Assembly: GCA_016715965.1 (NCBI GenBank)
Contig: JADJXG010000001.1
Coordinates: forward strand, 434,001-498,000
Reading direction: 5' to 3'
DNA from: Saprospiraceae bacterium
GTDB taxonomy: Bacteria; Bacteroidota; Bacteroidia; Chitinophagales; Saprospiraceae
Length of the DNA stretch: 64,000 nucleotides
Below, in pieces: positions 1-8,004 of this stretch. The notes beneath the pieces are model-generated. The model was not told the DNA's origin, made no database searches, and saw only the letters and a program-made list of their open reading frames with translations. The stretch's first letter is position 1. Every line of letters starts with the position of its first letter. A program made the translations under genes and the position numbers.

Positions 1-493
1 CATTTAATTCACTCTCCGCTTCCTGTAGTTTCTTTACGGATGTTGCATTACCTTGTTGGAGTTCCTTTTGTCGGTTGTACTCAATCTCTGCCAATATCAA
101 CTTGGAAGAAATCGTTAAAAACTCTTCCTGCATGGTAATGAAATTGGTATTGGAAAGGGTTGCCAATACCTGCCCTTTGATTACAGTATTTCCCTGCTGA
201 ATAGGAAGTATGCTAACTACTCCACCGAATAGCGAGGTTACACTTGCCTGATTGTTATTCGGAACACGTAAAAGTCCGTTCAATTTCAATGTGGCTGTAA
301 GCTGCTTTTTTTCAATACTTCCGTATTCAATACCGATGGATTTTATTTGTTCTTCGGTAAGGGTTGCTGTACTGGAATTTTCGTGTTCGTCATGGTGTTC
401 GGTTTCTTCTCCATGATTTTCTGTTTTATTTCCTGTGCAGGATGCCAACATGATGGATGTGGCTAATGCTGCGATATATAATATGTGTTTCAT
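1..493 (-). CDS. RND efflux periplasmic adaptor, CusB/HlyD type (partial)
   Basis: This is the N-terminal 164 residues of a membrane-fusion lipoprotein; the C-terminus lies beyond the left edge. It would bridge the inner-membrane RND pump to the outer-membrane channel encoded just upstream in the transcript. The start MKHILYIAALATSIMLASC gives a type II signal peptide with lipobox LASC and lipidated Cys19. A His/Glu-rich stretch follows (HGEETEHHDEHE, residues 28-39), as often seen in metal-efflux adaptors. The lipoyl/HlyD portion follows (FGGVVSILPIQQGNTVIKGQ), then the start of an alpha-hairpin. Its ATG is 11 nt after the stop of the CusA-like gene, so the two are almost certainly cotranscribed. 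The His-rich stretch supports a divalent or monovalent metal substrate, but the ion cannot be named from sequence. Confidence 0.9.
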   Translation of the reverse strand, partial: MKHILYIAALATSIMLASCTGNKTENHGEETEHHDEHENSSTATLTEEQIKSIGIEYGSIEKKQLTATLKLNGLLRVPNNNQASVTSLFGGVVSILPIQQGNTVIKGQVLATLSNTNFITMQEEFLTISSKLILAEIEYNRQKELQQGNATSVKKLQEAESELN

Positions 494-504
494 TGTTCTA
501 AATT

Positions 505-3500
505 TTATTTACTGATTAAGAAATTAATGTTTACGACTGCCTGATTAAGTTGATTTACGGTTTGCAAATAAGTCAATTGTATGTCGGTGGCAGTTTGTAA
601 AGCCGATAAATACTCAATGTACCCAATATCGCCACTATTAAAGCCGAGTGTTGCCGTGCTGATAATCGTTTCAACATTGGGCAAAGCAATCGTTATAAAG
701 TAATTGTACTGCGACAGGTATTGATTGTATTGCTGAAAGGCATTTTGCAGATGGGTTTGTAGGTTCAACTTTTCGCTTTCTGCTTCTTTTTGCAATGCCT
801 GGTATTTGTAATCCATTGATTTTATTTTTGAAGCATTACTGAAAAATGTCAGCGGAATGGAAACACCTACGCTGAACCCGTCAAAACGGTCATTTGCTCC
901 AAAAAATACATCCGTTCCGTTCACCGTTTGTGTTCCGATTAAGGATTGGTTGAAATATCCCACCGTAAAGTCTGGCAAAGAGGAAGCCGTTTCTACTTTT
1001 TTAAGTTGTTCGGCTATAACGGCTTGTTGATACAACAATTTCAAAGAAGGATTATTGGCGATTAATGAGGTGTCTAATGACAAACTCAATGTAATGGGCT
1101 GATAATTTAACTCCCCTTTTATAGTGAATTGTTCATTGGTATTCATCAACGTTTGCAGTGATACATAGGCAGTATTTATTTCCCTTTCTGTTTGTTGTAA
1201 CAAAAGTGAAATCTGTCCTCTTTTGGTCTCTGCCGTTGTTTTTTCAAGTAAACCCGTTTCGCCTGTCTTGTATCGCAATTCGGCTGCACTTACAAAATCA
1301 CTGTACAAACTATCTAAAGCCAATAACTTTCTCTTAACCTGCTCCAAATATTGCAACTGGTAATACCAGTATTGTACCTGTGCTTTTATTTCATTTTCCG
1401 TTACCTGTTGCTGTAATTGACTTCCCTGCAATTCTGCCTTGTACAAATTGGATTTAGCGGAAAAATAAGTCGGAAACGGAATGGTCTGAGAGAGCTGAAA
1501 TGCCCTGTCATTCTGAATACTGTTGTACTGCCCGAATTGAAAATTCACATCCGTTTTTGGCAATTCGAATACCGACTTTTTCAAAGTGGTGGAAGATTGA
1601 ACATTCAGTTGTTGCGATTGAATTTCCAGGTTGTTCTGTAAAGCCGTAGCAATGGCTTCATCAAGTTCTATCGTTTTTGTGGTATCGGTTTGGGCTTTAG
1701 CCGTAGCAAATGAGCACAAGGCAAAAACCAAAATACTTGCTGTTTTTATGTTTCTTTTAACTCTAATCTTGGTTGAAAACAACAGGTACAGCAAGGGCAA
1801 AACAAATAAGGTGAGGAAGGTAGCCGTTACCAAACCACCAATCACTACCGTTGCTAAAGGTCTCTGTACTTCGGCTCCTGCACTTTGAGAAAGGGCCATT
1901 GGTAAAAATCCCAATGAGGCTACCGTAGCGGTCATTAACACGGGTCGCAAACGGATTTTAGTTCCTTCTTTTATTCTTTGAAGAATATCCGTCATTCCTT
2001 CTTTTTGCAGGTTATTGAAAGTTCCGATAAGTACAATTCCATTCAGAACCGCCACACCAAACAATGCTATAAAACCAACTCCTGCCGAAATACTGAAAGG
2101 CATATCCCGAATAAGCAAGGCAAATACACCGCCAATAGCCGCCATAGGTATAGCCGTAAAAATGAGTGTTGCCTGTTTGAATGAAGAAAAAGTAAAATAG
2201 AGCAACAGAAAAATCAATGCCAACGCTACCGGAACGGCAATCATCAAACGTGCAGATGCCGCTCTAAGGTTTTCAAATGTACCACCGTAGGTATAATAAT
2301 AACCTTCGGGCAGTTTTACATTTTTGACAAGTTGTCTTTCAATATCTTCTACCACACTTTCAACGTCTCTGCCTTGTACATTAAATCCGATGACTATCCT
2401 ACGTTTTCCATCTTCACGGCTTATTTGTGCCGGACCCAGTTCCATTTTTATTTCGGCTACCTGCGATAAAGGAATTTGGGTTCCGTTGGAAGCAGGGACA
2501 TATAAATGGCTCACGTCTTCAATGTTGTTGCGATGCGTACTATCCAAACGAACCACCAAATCGAATCTGCGTTCGTTTTCATATACCACACCTGCACTTC
2601 CACCTGCAAAGGCAGTGCTGATAACATGATTAATATCTTCGATGGAAACGCCATTGGTGGCAATTTGTGTTCGATTGTATCTGATTACAATCTGTGGAAG
2701 TCCCGCCACCCTTTCCACCATTGGTTCTGTGGCTCCTTCAACCGTTTGAATGATTTGAGAAACTTTGTTGGCATAAGTCAAGAGTGTATCCATGTTTTCA
2801 CCAAAAATTTTCACAGCAACATCCTGCCGAATACCTGTCATTAGTTCGTTGAAACGCATTTGTATAGGTTGATTTTTTTCAAAGAATACTCCCGGAATTA
2901 TATTCAACTCTTCTTCCATTTCCTCCGCCAGTTGCTCATAGGTAATGTCTCTTTTCCATTCAGAGGGCTGTTTTAGAATAATCATCAGGTCAGTAGCTTC
3001 CGGAGGCATGGGGTCAGTTGGTACTTCTGCCGCTCCGGTTTTGCCCACCACCATTTTTACTTCATCAAACTCTTTTAGAATCCGTGAAGCTTGCATGGAG
3101 GTTTCCAAACTTTGCGACAAGGAAGAACCTTGAGGAAGAATACAATGAAATGCAAAATCACCTTCCTGAAGGGTAGGAATAAACTCACCGCCCATTCGGG
3201 AAAAGAGGAAAATGGAAACTGCAAAAATTGCTAGTGTTGCGGCAATAACACCTGTTTTAAAACGAATGGCTTTATCCAGTAACGGAGCATAGATTTTCTG
3301 TAAGCGCTTCATCATTCGGTCACTGATGTTTAATTTGTGTGATTCCTTTTTAGAAAGAAATTGTGCACACATCATAGGAATGTATGTGAAAGACAAAATC
3401 AACGCTCCCAAAATGGCAAACGAAACCGTTTGAGCCATAGGGGTAAACATTTTACCTTCAATACCTACAAGGGTCAGGATAGGAATGTAAACAATGAGAA

Positions 3501-4866
3501 TAATGATTTCTCCAAAAGCAGCACTTTTACGGATTTTAGTTGCCGATTCAAGCACTTCTTTATCCATTTCCTGTTGAGTTAGTTTGCCAAACCCTTTACG
3601 CAAGCCCAAATGGTGCATAGTGGCTTCAACGATAATGACAGCTCCGTCCACAATCAAACCAAAATCAATGGCTCCCAAACTCATCAGGTTGGCACTAACG
3701 CCAAAAACGTTCATCATGCCCAAAGCAAACAGCATGGATAACGGAATGGCAGAAGCCACTATTAACCCGGCACGGAAGTTTCCAAGAAACAACACTAAGA
3801 CAAAAATCACAATCAACGCTCCTTCTATCAGGTTTTTTTCAACGGTTGATATGGCACGGTTTACCAAATCGGTTCTATCCAAATACGGTTCAATAACTAC
3901 GTCATCAGGAAGCGATTTTTGAATGATTTTCATTTTTTCTTTGACACGGCTTACCACTTCTGCACTGTTTTCTCCTTTCAGCATCATTACCACACCACCC
4001 ACTGCGTCCACTTCTCCGTTGTATGTCATGGCTCCGTAGCGAACAGCATTGCCAAAGCGAACCTCTGCCACATCTTTAATCAAAATAGGAATACCCCTTG
4101 CGTTAGTTTTTACTACAATGTTGTTGATGTCGTCAAAGGAGCTTACCAAGCCAATTCCCCTAATAAAATAGGCATTGGGTTTTTTGTCAATGTATGCACC
4201 ACCTGTGTTTTCGTTATTCTTTTCGAGAGCATTAAAAATTTCGGTAATGGTTACTCCCATGGAGAAAAGTCGGTCAGGATTTACAGCGACTTCATATTGT
4301 TTGAGCAGACCACCAAAGCTGTTTACCTCTGCAACACCGGGAGTACCATATAGTTGTCGGGCTACAATCCAGTCTTGCATGGTTCGCAAGTCCATAGCAT
4401 TGTATTTATGCTCGCTTCCCTTTTTGGGGTGGATGATGTACTGATACACTTCACCCAAACCGGTACTGACCGGAGCCAGTTCTGGTGTGCCAATACCTTT
4501 TGGAATTTTGCTTTCGGCTTCTTTCAGTCGCTCGTTTATTAACTGTCGGGCAAAGTAGATGTCCACCTTTTCGTCAAAAACAACTGTAATTACCGATAGT
4601 CCAAAACGTGAAATACTCCGCAACTCTTCAAGGTCGGGAAGGTTGGCTATACTTTGCTCGATTGGAAAAGTTACCAGTTGTTCCACCTCCTGACCTGCAA
4701 GGGTAGGGCAAACGGTAATAATTTGTACCTGATTGTTGGTAATGTCAGGCAAGGCATCTATTGGCAGTTTTCCGGCACTCCAAATGCCCCAAATAATGAG
4801 TGCCAGGGTCATCAGTGCTATGACCAGCTTATTTTTTATGCTGTACGCAATTATTTTATCTATCAT
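505..4866 (-). CDS. CusA/CzcA-family heavy-metal RND pump fused to a TolC-like channel
   Basis: A 1,453-residue protein with two parts. Residues 1 to about 1030 are a heavy-metal-efflux RND permease with 12 predicted membrane segments. It has the HME signature AIDFGLIVDGAVIIVE in TM4, carrying the proton-relay acidic residues, and the motif TDPMPPEATD in the periplasmic pore domain. From about residue 1040 a hydrophobic stretch ending in FATAKAQ, which looks like a former signal peptide, leads into a roughly 410-residue TolC/CusC domain (TIELDEAIATALQNN onward). The start was set at MIDKIIAYSIKNKL, the usual CusA N-terminus; an in-frame ATG at 4911 would add 15 residues. CusA-TolC fusions are known in Bacteroidota. 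How the fused channel reaches the outer membrane is not obvious from sequence. The adaptor gene follows directly. Confidence 0.93.
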   Translation of the reverse strand: MIDKIIAYSIKNKLVIALMTLALIIWGIWSAGKLPIDALPDITNNQVQIITVCPTLAGQEVEQLVTFPIEQSIANLPDLEELRSISRFGLSVITVVFDEKVDIYFARQLINERLKEAESKIPKGIGTPELAPVSTGLGEVYQYIIHPKKGSEHKYNAMDLRTMQDWIVARQLYGTPGVAEVNSFGGLLKQYEVAVNPDRLFSMGVTITEIFNALEKNNENTGGAYIDKKPNAYFIRGIGLVSSFDDINNIVVKTNARGIPILIKDVAEVRFGNAVRYGAMTYNGEVDAVGGVVMMLKGENSAEVVSRVKEKMKIIQKSLPDDVVIEPYLDRTDLVNRAISTVEKNLIEGALIVIFVLVLFLGNFRAGLIVASAIPLSMLFALGMMNVFGVSANLMSLGAIDFGLIVDGAVIIVEATMHHLGLRKGFGKLTQQEMDKEVLESATKIRKSAAFGEIIILIVYIPILTLVGIEGKMFTPMAQTVSFAILGALILSFTYIPMMCAQFLSKKESHKLNISDRMMKRLQKIYAPLLDKAIRFKTGVIAATLAIFAVSIFLFSRMGGEFIPTLQEGDFAFHCILPQGSSLSQSLETSMQASRILKEFDEVKMVVGKTGAAEVPTDPMPPEATDLMIILKQPSEWKRDITYEQLAEEMEEELNIIPGVFFEKNQPIQMRFNELMTGIRQDVAVKIFGENMDTLLTYANKVSQIIQTVEGATEPMVERVAGLPQIVIRYNRTQIATNGVSIEDINHVISTAFAGGSAGVVYENERRFDLVVRLDSTHRNNIEDVSHLYVPASNGTQIPLSQVAEIKMELGPAQISREDGKRRIVIGFNVQGRDVESVVEDIERQLVKNVKLPEGYYYTYGGTFENLRAASARLMIAVPVALALIFLLLYFTFSSFKQATLIFTAIPMAAIGGVFALLIRDMPFSISAGVGFIALFGVAVLNGIVLIGTFNNLQKEGMTDILQRIKEGTKIRLRPVLMTATVASLGFLPMALSQSAGAEVQRPLATVVIGGLVTATFLTLFVLPLLYLLFSTKIRVKRNIKTASILVFALCSFATAKAQTDTTKTIELDEAIATALQNNLEIQSQQLNVQSSTTLKKSVFELPKTDVNFQFGQYNSIQNDRAFQLSQTIPFPTYFSAKSNLYKAELQGSQLQQQVTENEIKAQVQYWYYQLQYLEQVKRKLLALDSLYSDFVSAAELRYKTGETGLLEKTTAETKRGQISLLLQQTEREINTAYVSLQTLMNTNEQFTIKGELNYQPITLSLSLDTSLIANNPSLKLLYQQAVIAEQLKKVETASSLPDFTVGYFNQSLIGTQTVNGTDVFFGANDRFDGFSVGVSIPLTFFSNASKIKSMDYKYQALQKEAESEKLNLQTHLQNAFQQYNQYLSQYNYFITIALPNVETIISTATLGFNSGDIGYIEYLSALQTATDIQLTYLQTVNQLNQAVVNINFLISK

Positions 4867-4962
4867 GTGAATCAGTTTAATGAATAATACAAAAGCAGAC
4901 GTGAGTTTCAATAACTCAGTCCGTTGTTTGTTCCGTTGTGGAAACGGAGCATCAAAAATTCA

Positions 4963-5283
4963 TTAACTGATTTTGGGCGGTTGCCAGATTTTAGAGAAAG
5001 CTCCTGAAACGAAAGAGGCTTTATAAATGGAAAGGTTTTTAGACGGATATTGTACGTGTGAGGGAAGCGATACAAAAAAATCAGGCGCAGTTACCGAATG
5101 TCCGCAACAGGCACAAATGCAAAAAGGAGAGCAATTTTCAGTATCTCTATCATGATCCGATTGGTCGGTATTTGCGAAAGTAGATTGGTCTGAACCCTGA
5201 TATTTACAGTCATCTTTGTCGCTGCATGGCATAACTGCCAGAGCGAAGAAATAAAAACTGAATATGAGTGCAAAAACTTTCAC
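4963..5283 (-). CDS. DUF6660 family small Cys-rich exported protein
   Basis: A 106-residue protein with an N-terminal hydrophobic signal (VKVFALIFSFYFFALAV), then a conserved-looking MPCSDKDDC segment and a cysteine cluster CSPFCICACCG at about residues 51-61. I recognise it as the DUF6660 family, found in Bacteroidota beside czc/cus efflux operons; its role is unknown. The cysteines suggest metal binding, which is inference. Translation begins at GTG. The -7 box TATATTTG ends only five bases before this codon, so the mRNA may be leaderless. This is probably the first gene of the operon that continues into the CusA-like pump, with an approximately 95-nt gap between them. Confidence 0.78.
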   Translation of the reverse strand: MKVFALIFSFYFFALAVMPCSDKDDCKYQGSDQSTFANTDQSDHDRDTENCSPFCICACCGHSVTAPDFFVSLPSHVQYPSKNLSIYKASFVSGAFSKIWQPPKIS

Positions 5284-5288
5284 GGGGG

Positions 5289-5296
5289 CAAATATA
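5289..5296 (-). promoter_or_regulatory. -7 promoter box for the DUF6660/metal efflux operon
   Basis: Reads TATATTTG on the minus strand, a full match to the Bacteroidota -7 consensus TAnnTTTG. Its last base is five nucleotides before the GTG start of the DUF6660 gene, implying a leaderless or near-leaderless transcript. No convincing -33 element was identified. Confidence 0.6.
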
Positions 5297-5439
5297 GGAA
5301 TTTTAGGTTAAAAAGCCGAAACAATGTCTAAAAATAGCAGATTGTTGCTTTCGGGGTGAATTGAGCGATGGCAGAATTTTTTGGCACGTGTTTTTGCTCT
5401 GTGGGTTGGGTTTAGCTCTTTTGCAGGTGGTGCGAAGCA

Positions 5440-5480
5440 AGTTTTTAAAATGCGTAATTTTTCTACGCATTTTAAAAACT
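5440..5480. repeat. Perfect 17-bp inverted repeat (7-nt loop)
   Basis: AGTTTTTAAAATGCGTA at 5440-5456 is the exact reverse complement of TACGCATTTTAAAAACT at 5464-5480, with loop ATTTTTC. Further out, TTTGCAGGT and ACCTGCAAA form a second matching pair separated from the inner stem by unpaired bases. It could act as a bidirectional transcription stop or a recombination/transfer site; no function can be assigned from sequence. Confidence 0.75.
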
Positions 5481-5802
5481 AACCTGCAAATGTGCTAAAC
5501 GAAGCGTTTGGCAAAAACCGTGACAAAAAATTGCGGGTAGGATTGTTTCTTTTTTCCTCTTTTTAGGTGCGGTGGGGCAAAAATTAAATCTTTCTTGGGT
5601 CGGGGTCGGTCTGCGTGTCGCCAGTTTTTCTGTCTACCATAACGGTATTTGGTCTGTCCTGTTAAAAATTGCACAGTCATTTTCAATGTTGCACGGTCGT
5701 CCTACCATTGGCTATAACTTACTTATATCCGCAACAAAAATATATTTTAATTGGACATTTATCTCAACCAGGGAGGGTATTCTCCTCCAATTGGAAAAAT
5801 CC

Positions 5803-5853
5803 ATTGGTCTGAGTCTTATCAAATGGAAATGAAGAAATACCATCCAGACCAAT
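5803..5853. repeat. 9-bp inverted repeat ATTGGTCTG/CAGACCAAT
   Basis: ATTGGTCTG (5803-5811) and CAGACCAAT (5845-5853) are exact reverse complements separated by 33 nt, about 100 nt upstream of the TetR promoter. It may be a regulatory site or a degenerate element end; the function is unknown. Confidence 0.4.
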
Positions 5854-5954
5854 AGATATCTAGAGCCAATAGGAATAGCAATTGTATTATATAACTGTTT
5901 TAATGTATTTTATACATTATAATAATAAATATGTATTCATCAAAGCAACAAAAT

Positions 5955-5969
5955 ATGAACACTGTTCAT
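5955..5969 (+). promoter_or_regulatory. Palindromic operator, probably for the adjacent TetR repressor
   Basis: ATGAACACTGTTCAT is a perfect palindrome around a central C. It abuts the -7 box (5970-5977), so a bound dimer would block the promoter. TetR regulators typically bind such palindromes at their own promoter, so autoregulation together with control of the downstream efflux genes is the simplest reading. Assignment to this TetR is inference from position. Confidence 0.7.
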
Positions 5970-5977
5970 TATCTTTG
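5970..5977 (+). promoter_or_regulatory. -7 promoter box for the tetR-efflux operon
   Basis: TATCTTTG matches TAnnTTTG exactly and lies 17 nt upstream of the tetR ATG. It is immediately preceded by the palindromic operator. A 13-nt sequence CGGTGTTAATTTA follows at 5978-5990 and recurs upstream of the TolC gene. Confidence 0.65.
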
Positions 5978-5994
5978 CGGTGTTAATTTAGATC

Positions 5995-6603
5995 ATGGGA
6001 ATTTCGGAAAGAAAGGAAAGGGAGAAACTGGAGCTCAGGGAGCTGATCCTCCTCAAAGCCAAGGAGATGTTTCTAAAACATGGATATGACAAGCTCAGCA
6101 TCCGCAAGATCGCCTCTGCCGTCGAATACAGCCCTGCCACCATCTATCTCTATTTCCAGGACAAAGACGAGATCATGCATGAGCTGATGAACATGGGCTT
6201 TGGTCTGATGGGAAAAGAACTCGCTGAGGCCACCCACGAAACTGATCCCGTCAAACGCATTCATCTGATTGGACGGGGCTATGTACAGTTTGGCATCAAA
6301 AATCCGGACTGGTATGAATTGATGTTTCACTCAGAAAAACCGATCAAGCATTTAGAACGCTGTGATCAGGACTGGGGACATGGACTCAGCTTGTTTGATT
6401 TTTTAATTTCCTGTTGCAATGAAGCCATCCTTGACAAAAGAAGCAAGGCCAAGGATCCCGAGTTGCTGGCCCTTCAGTTGTGGAGTCTGGTGCACGGTAT
6501 GGTGTCCCTTTCCCTTGCTCAGAGGCTCCAGATTGTCTGCAGCAGTGAGGATGATCTGATTTTCAAAGTGCTGGATACCAGCATTGATACTTTGTTTGAA
6601 TAG
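5995..6603 (+). CDS. TetR/AcrR family transcriptional regulator
   Basis: A 202-residue one-component repressor. The N-terminal TetR helix-turn-helix lies at about residues 15-62, with recognition region SPATIYLYFQDKDEI. The C-terminal ligand-binding domain contains LWSLVHGMVSL, the WHG-type signature of the TetR_C_33 group. It is the first gene of a plus-strand run with a TolC protein, an adaptor and an RND permease. A palindrome overlapping its promoter suggests autorepression and inducible control of the pump. The inducer is unknown. The ATG sits a short distance after the -7 box, consistent with a brief leader. Confidence 0.93.
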   Translation: MGISERKEREKLELRELILLKAKEMFLKHGYDKLSIRKIASAVEYSPATIYLYFQDKDEIMHELMNMGFGLMGKELAEATHETDPVKRIHLIGRGYVQFGIKNPDWYELMFHSEKPIKHLERCDQDWGHGLSLFDFLISCCNEAILDKRSKAKDPELLALQLWSLVHGMVSLSLAQRLQIVCSSEDDLIFKVLDTSIDTLFE

Positions 6604-6625
6604 TTTTTTTTATGCAATTAATAAA

Positions 6626-6638
6626 CGGTGTTAATTTA
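6626..6638 (+). repeat. 13-nt leader repeat shared with the tetR leader
   Basis: CGGTGTTAATTTA here is identical to 5978-5990. The two copies lie 6 nt and 4 nt upstream of the tolC and tetR ATG codons respectively. The shared position suggests a translational or post-transcriptional element, and supports 6645 as the true TolC start. Confidence 0.5.
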
Positions 6639-6644
6639 ATAATC

Positions 6645-7961
6645 ATGCGTCATATTTTAATCTTATTGCTGTGGTTTGTTTATACAGAACCTCTTCCATT
6701 GTCTGCACAGAGCCTGGACGAATTGATTCAAATTTCCTGGAAGCACAGTTCCTTGCTCCGCGAAAAAGAATTCAAACTTGCCAGACTCGAATCCCAATTA
6801 AAAGAGGCCAAAGCCCTGTACATGCCGAGTGCTTCCATTGGTAGTCAGTACACCCTTGCGGCAGGTGGTAGATCGATCGATTTGCCCATCGGAGATCTGA
6901 TCAATCCCATCCACCAAAAACTCAATGAGATCATTGGAAACCCACAGTTTCCCAATCTGCAGAATGTAAAAACCAATTTTTTTCCCAACAATTTTTACGA
7001 CGCCCATTTAAGAATACAGCAAGCCATCTACCAATCAGATATTGGTATCGCAGGGTCCATAAAAAAAGAAGAAATTAAAATTCAGGAATCAGACATACAG
7101 GCTTCCAAAAGAATTCTGGCCAAAGAAGTCACTGAGACCTGCATCCAATTGGCCAGTCTGGAAGAGCATTTAAAAATAATAGAACGCGCCCAACAATCCC
7201 TTTTGATGGCCAAAAGAAATACGGAGAGTCTCCAAAGAAATGGTTTAGTGACGGGCACGGCCACCCTTCGCATCGAAGCCGAAATCGCCAATCTGGAAAC
7301 CAAGAAGACTGAAATTACAATGAATATGGATCAGTCCAGCCTTTATCTTCAATACTTAACCGGATTGCAGCGAGTTGATAAGATCCAATTCGAACATTTG
7401 CCGGACATCCAAAATCAAGCCATAAGCCCGCGCGAAGAAATTGTCCAACTTCAATCGGGCATTAAGATTCAGGAGCATGTCTATAAAAAAGAAAAACAAT
7501 TCTACCAGCCAAAAATTGGCGTGCTGGCTGATTTTGGTTCACAAGATTTCAATTTCAAATGGAATCCTTATGTATTGATCGGGCTGAACCTAGAATGGAA
7601 TTTTTATAATGGAGGTCGTCTGAAGCAAAGAAAATTGCAAAGTGAGCATGCCATCCATGCTTTAGAAAGTCAATTAAAAGCGGTACAAGATCAATTGGAT
7701 TTACAAAATGAGCTGGCTAAAATTCAACTGAACAGTAAGATAGCGCAGGCCAAGAATTATGAGGTCAGGATTGCCTCTGCAGAAAAAATCAAAACAGAGG
7801 CCTTCAAAAAATACAACGAAGGTAGTCTCGGATATTTAGAACTGCTGGACGCTCAAAATCTATGGTTGAATATCCAATCAGATTACCAAATCGCAAGGTT
7901 TAATGCCTGGTTCAGTTGGGCAGATTACCAATACAAAAATGCATCCTACCCCATCCAATAA
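6645..7961 (+). CDS. TolC family outer-membrane efflux protein
   Basis: A 438-residue outer-membrane channel protein of the TolC/OEP family. The signal peptide MRHILILLLWFVYTEPLPLS is followed by AQSLDELIQISW. Two internally similar halves of long heptad-rich helices (for example 130-235 and 330-420) and the typical end motif YNEGSLGYLELLDAQNLWLN are visible. It is expected to form the trimeric exit duct for the RND pump encoded downstream. The start was chosen at 6645 because it begins the signal peptide and lies just after the 13-nt repeat; an ATG at 6612 would add 11 polar residues. There are 41 nt between its tetR neighbour's stop and this start, so it is in the same operon. Confidence 0.93.
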   Translation: MRHILILLLWFVYTEPLPLSAQSLDELIQISWKHSSLLREKEFKLARLESQLKEAKALYMPSASIGSQYTLAAGGRSIDLPIGDLINPIHQKLNEIIGNPQFPNLQNVKTNFFPNNFYDAHLRIQQAIYQSDIGIAGSIKKEEIKIQESDIQASKRILAKEVTETCIQLASLEEHLKIIERAQQSLLMAKRNTESLQRNGLVTGTATLRIEAEIANLETKKTEITMNMDQSSLYLQYLTGLQRVDKIQFEHLPDIQNQAISPREEIVQLQSGIKIQEHVYKKEKQFYQPKIGVLADFGSQDFNFKWNPYVLIGLNLEWNFYNGGRLKQRKLQSEHAIHALESQLKAVQDQLDLQNELAKIQLNSKIAQAKNYEVRIASAEKIKTEAFKKYNEGSLGYLELLDAQNLWLNIQSDYQIARFNAWFSWADYQYKNASYPIQ

Positions 7962-8004
7962 AATTCCAATCCTTTAAAAAATTACGAATCTTCAAATCTT
8001 ATCC

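Larger units (their letters stand above)
5297..5954. other. Gene-free spacer between metal efflux module and TetR operon
   Basis: About 660 bases without a credible gene. One 86-codon frame (5572-5832) has no recognisable family, no signal and unlikely composition. The left half contains a perfect 17-bp inverted repeat. The texture (TTTTGCAGGT…ACCTGCAAA flanking the palindrome, then pyrimidine-rich tracts) recalls noncoding ends of Bacteroidota conjugative elements; that resemblance is from memory and unverified. The right half is AT-rich and leads into the TetR promoter. This is the natural place for a junction between an acquired metal island and the chromosome. Confidence 0.5.

Noticed and set aside
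4866..4911. Upstream ATG adding 15 residues to the CusA-like pump
   Set aside because: The family N-terminus begins at MIDKIIAYSIKNKL, and the extension has no conserved feature.
5572..5832. 86-codon open frame between the metal module and tetR
   Set aside because: No family, no signal, no promoter box at a sensible distance, and the sequence is spacer-like.
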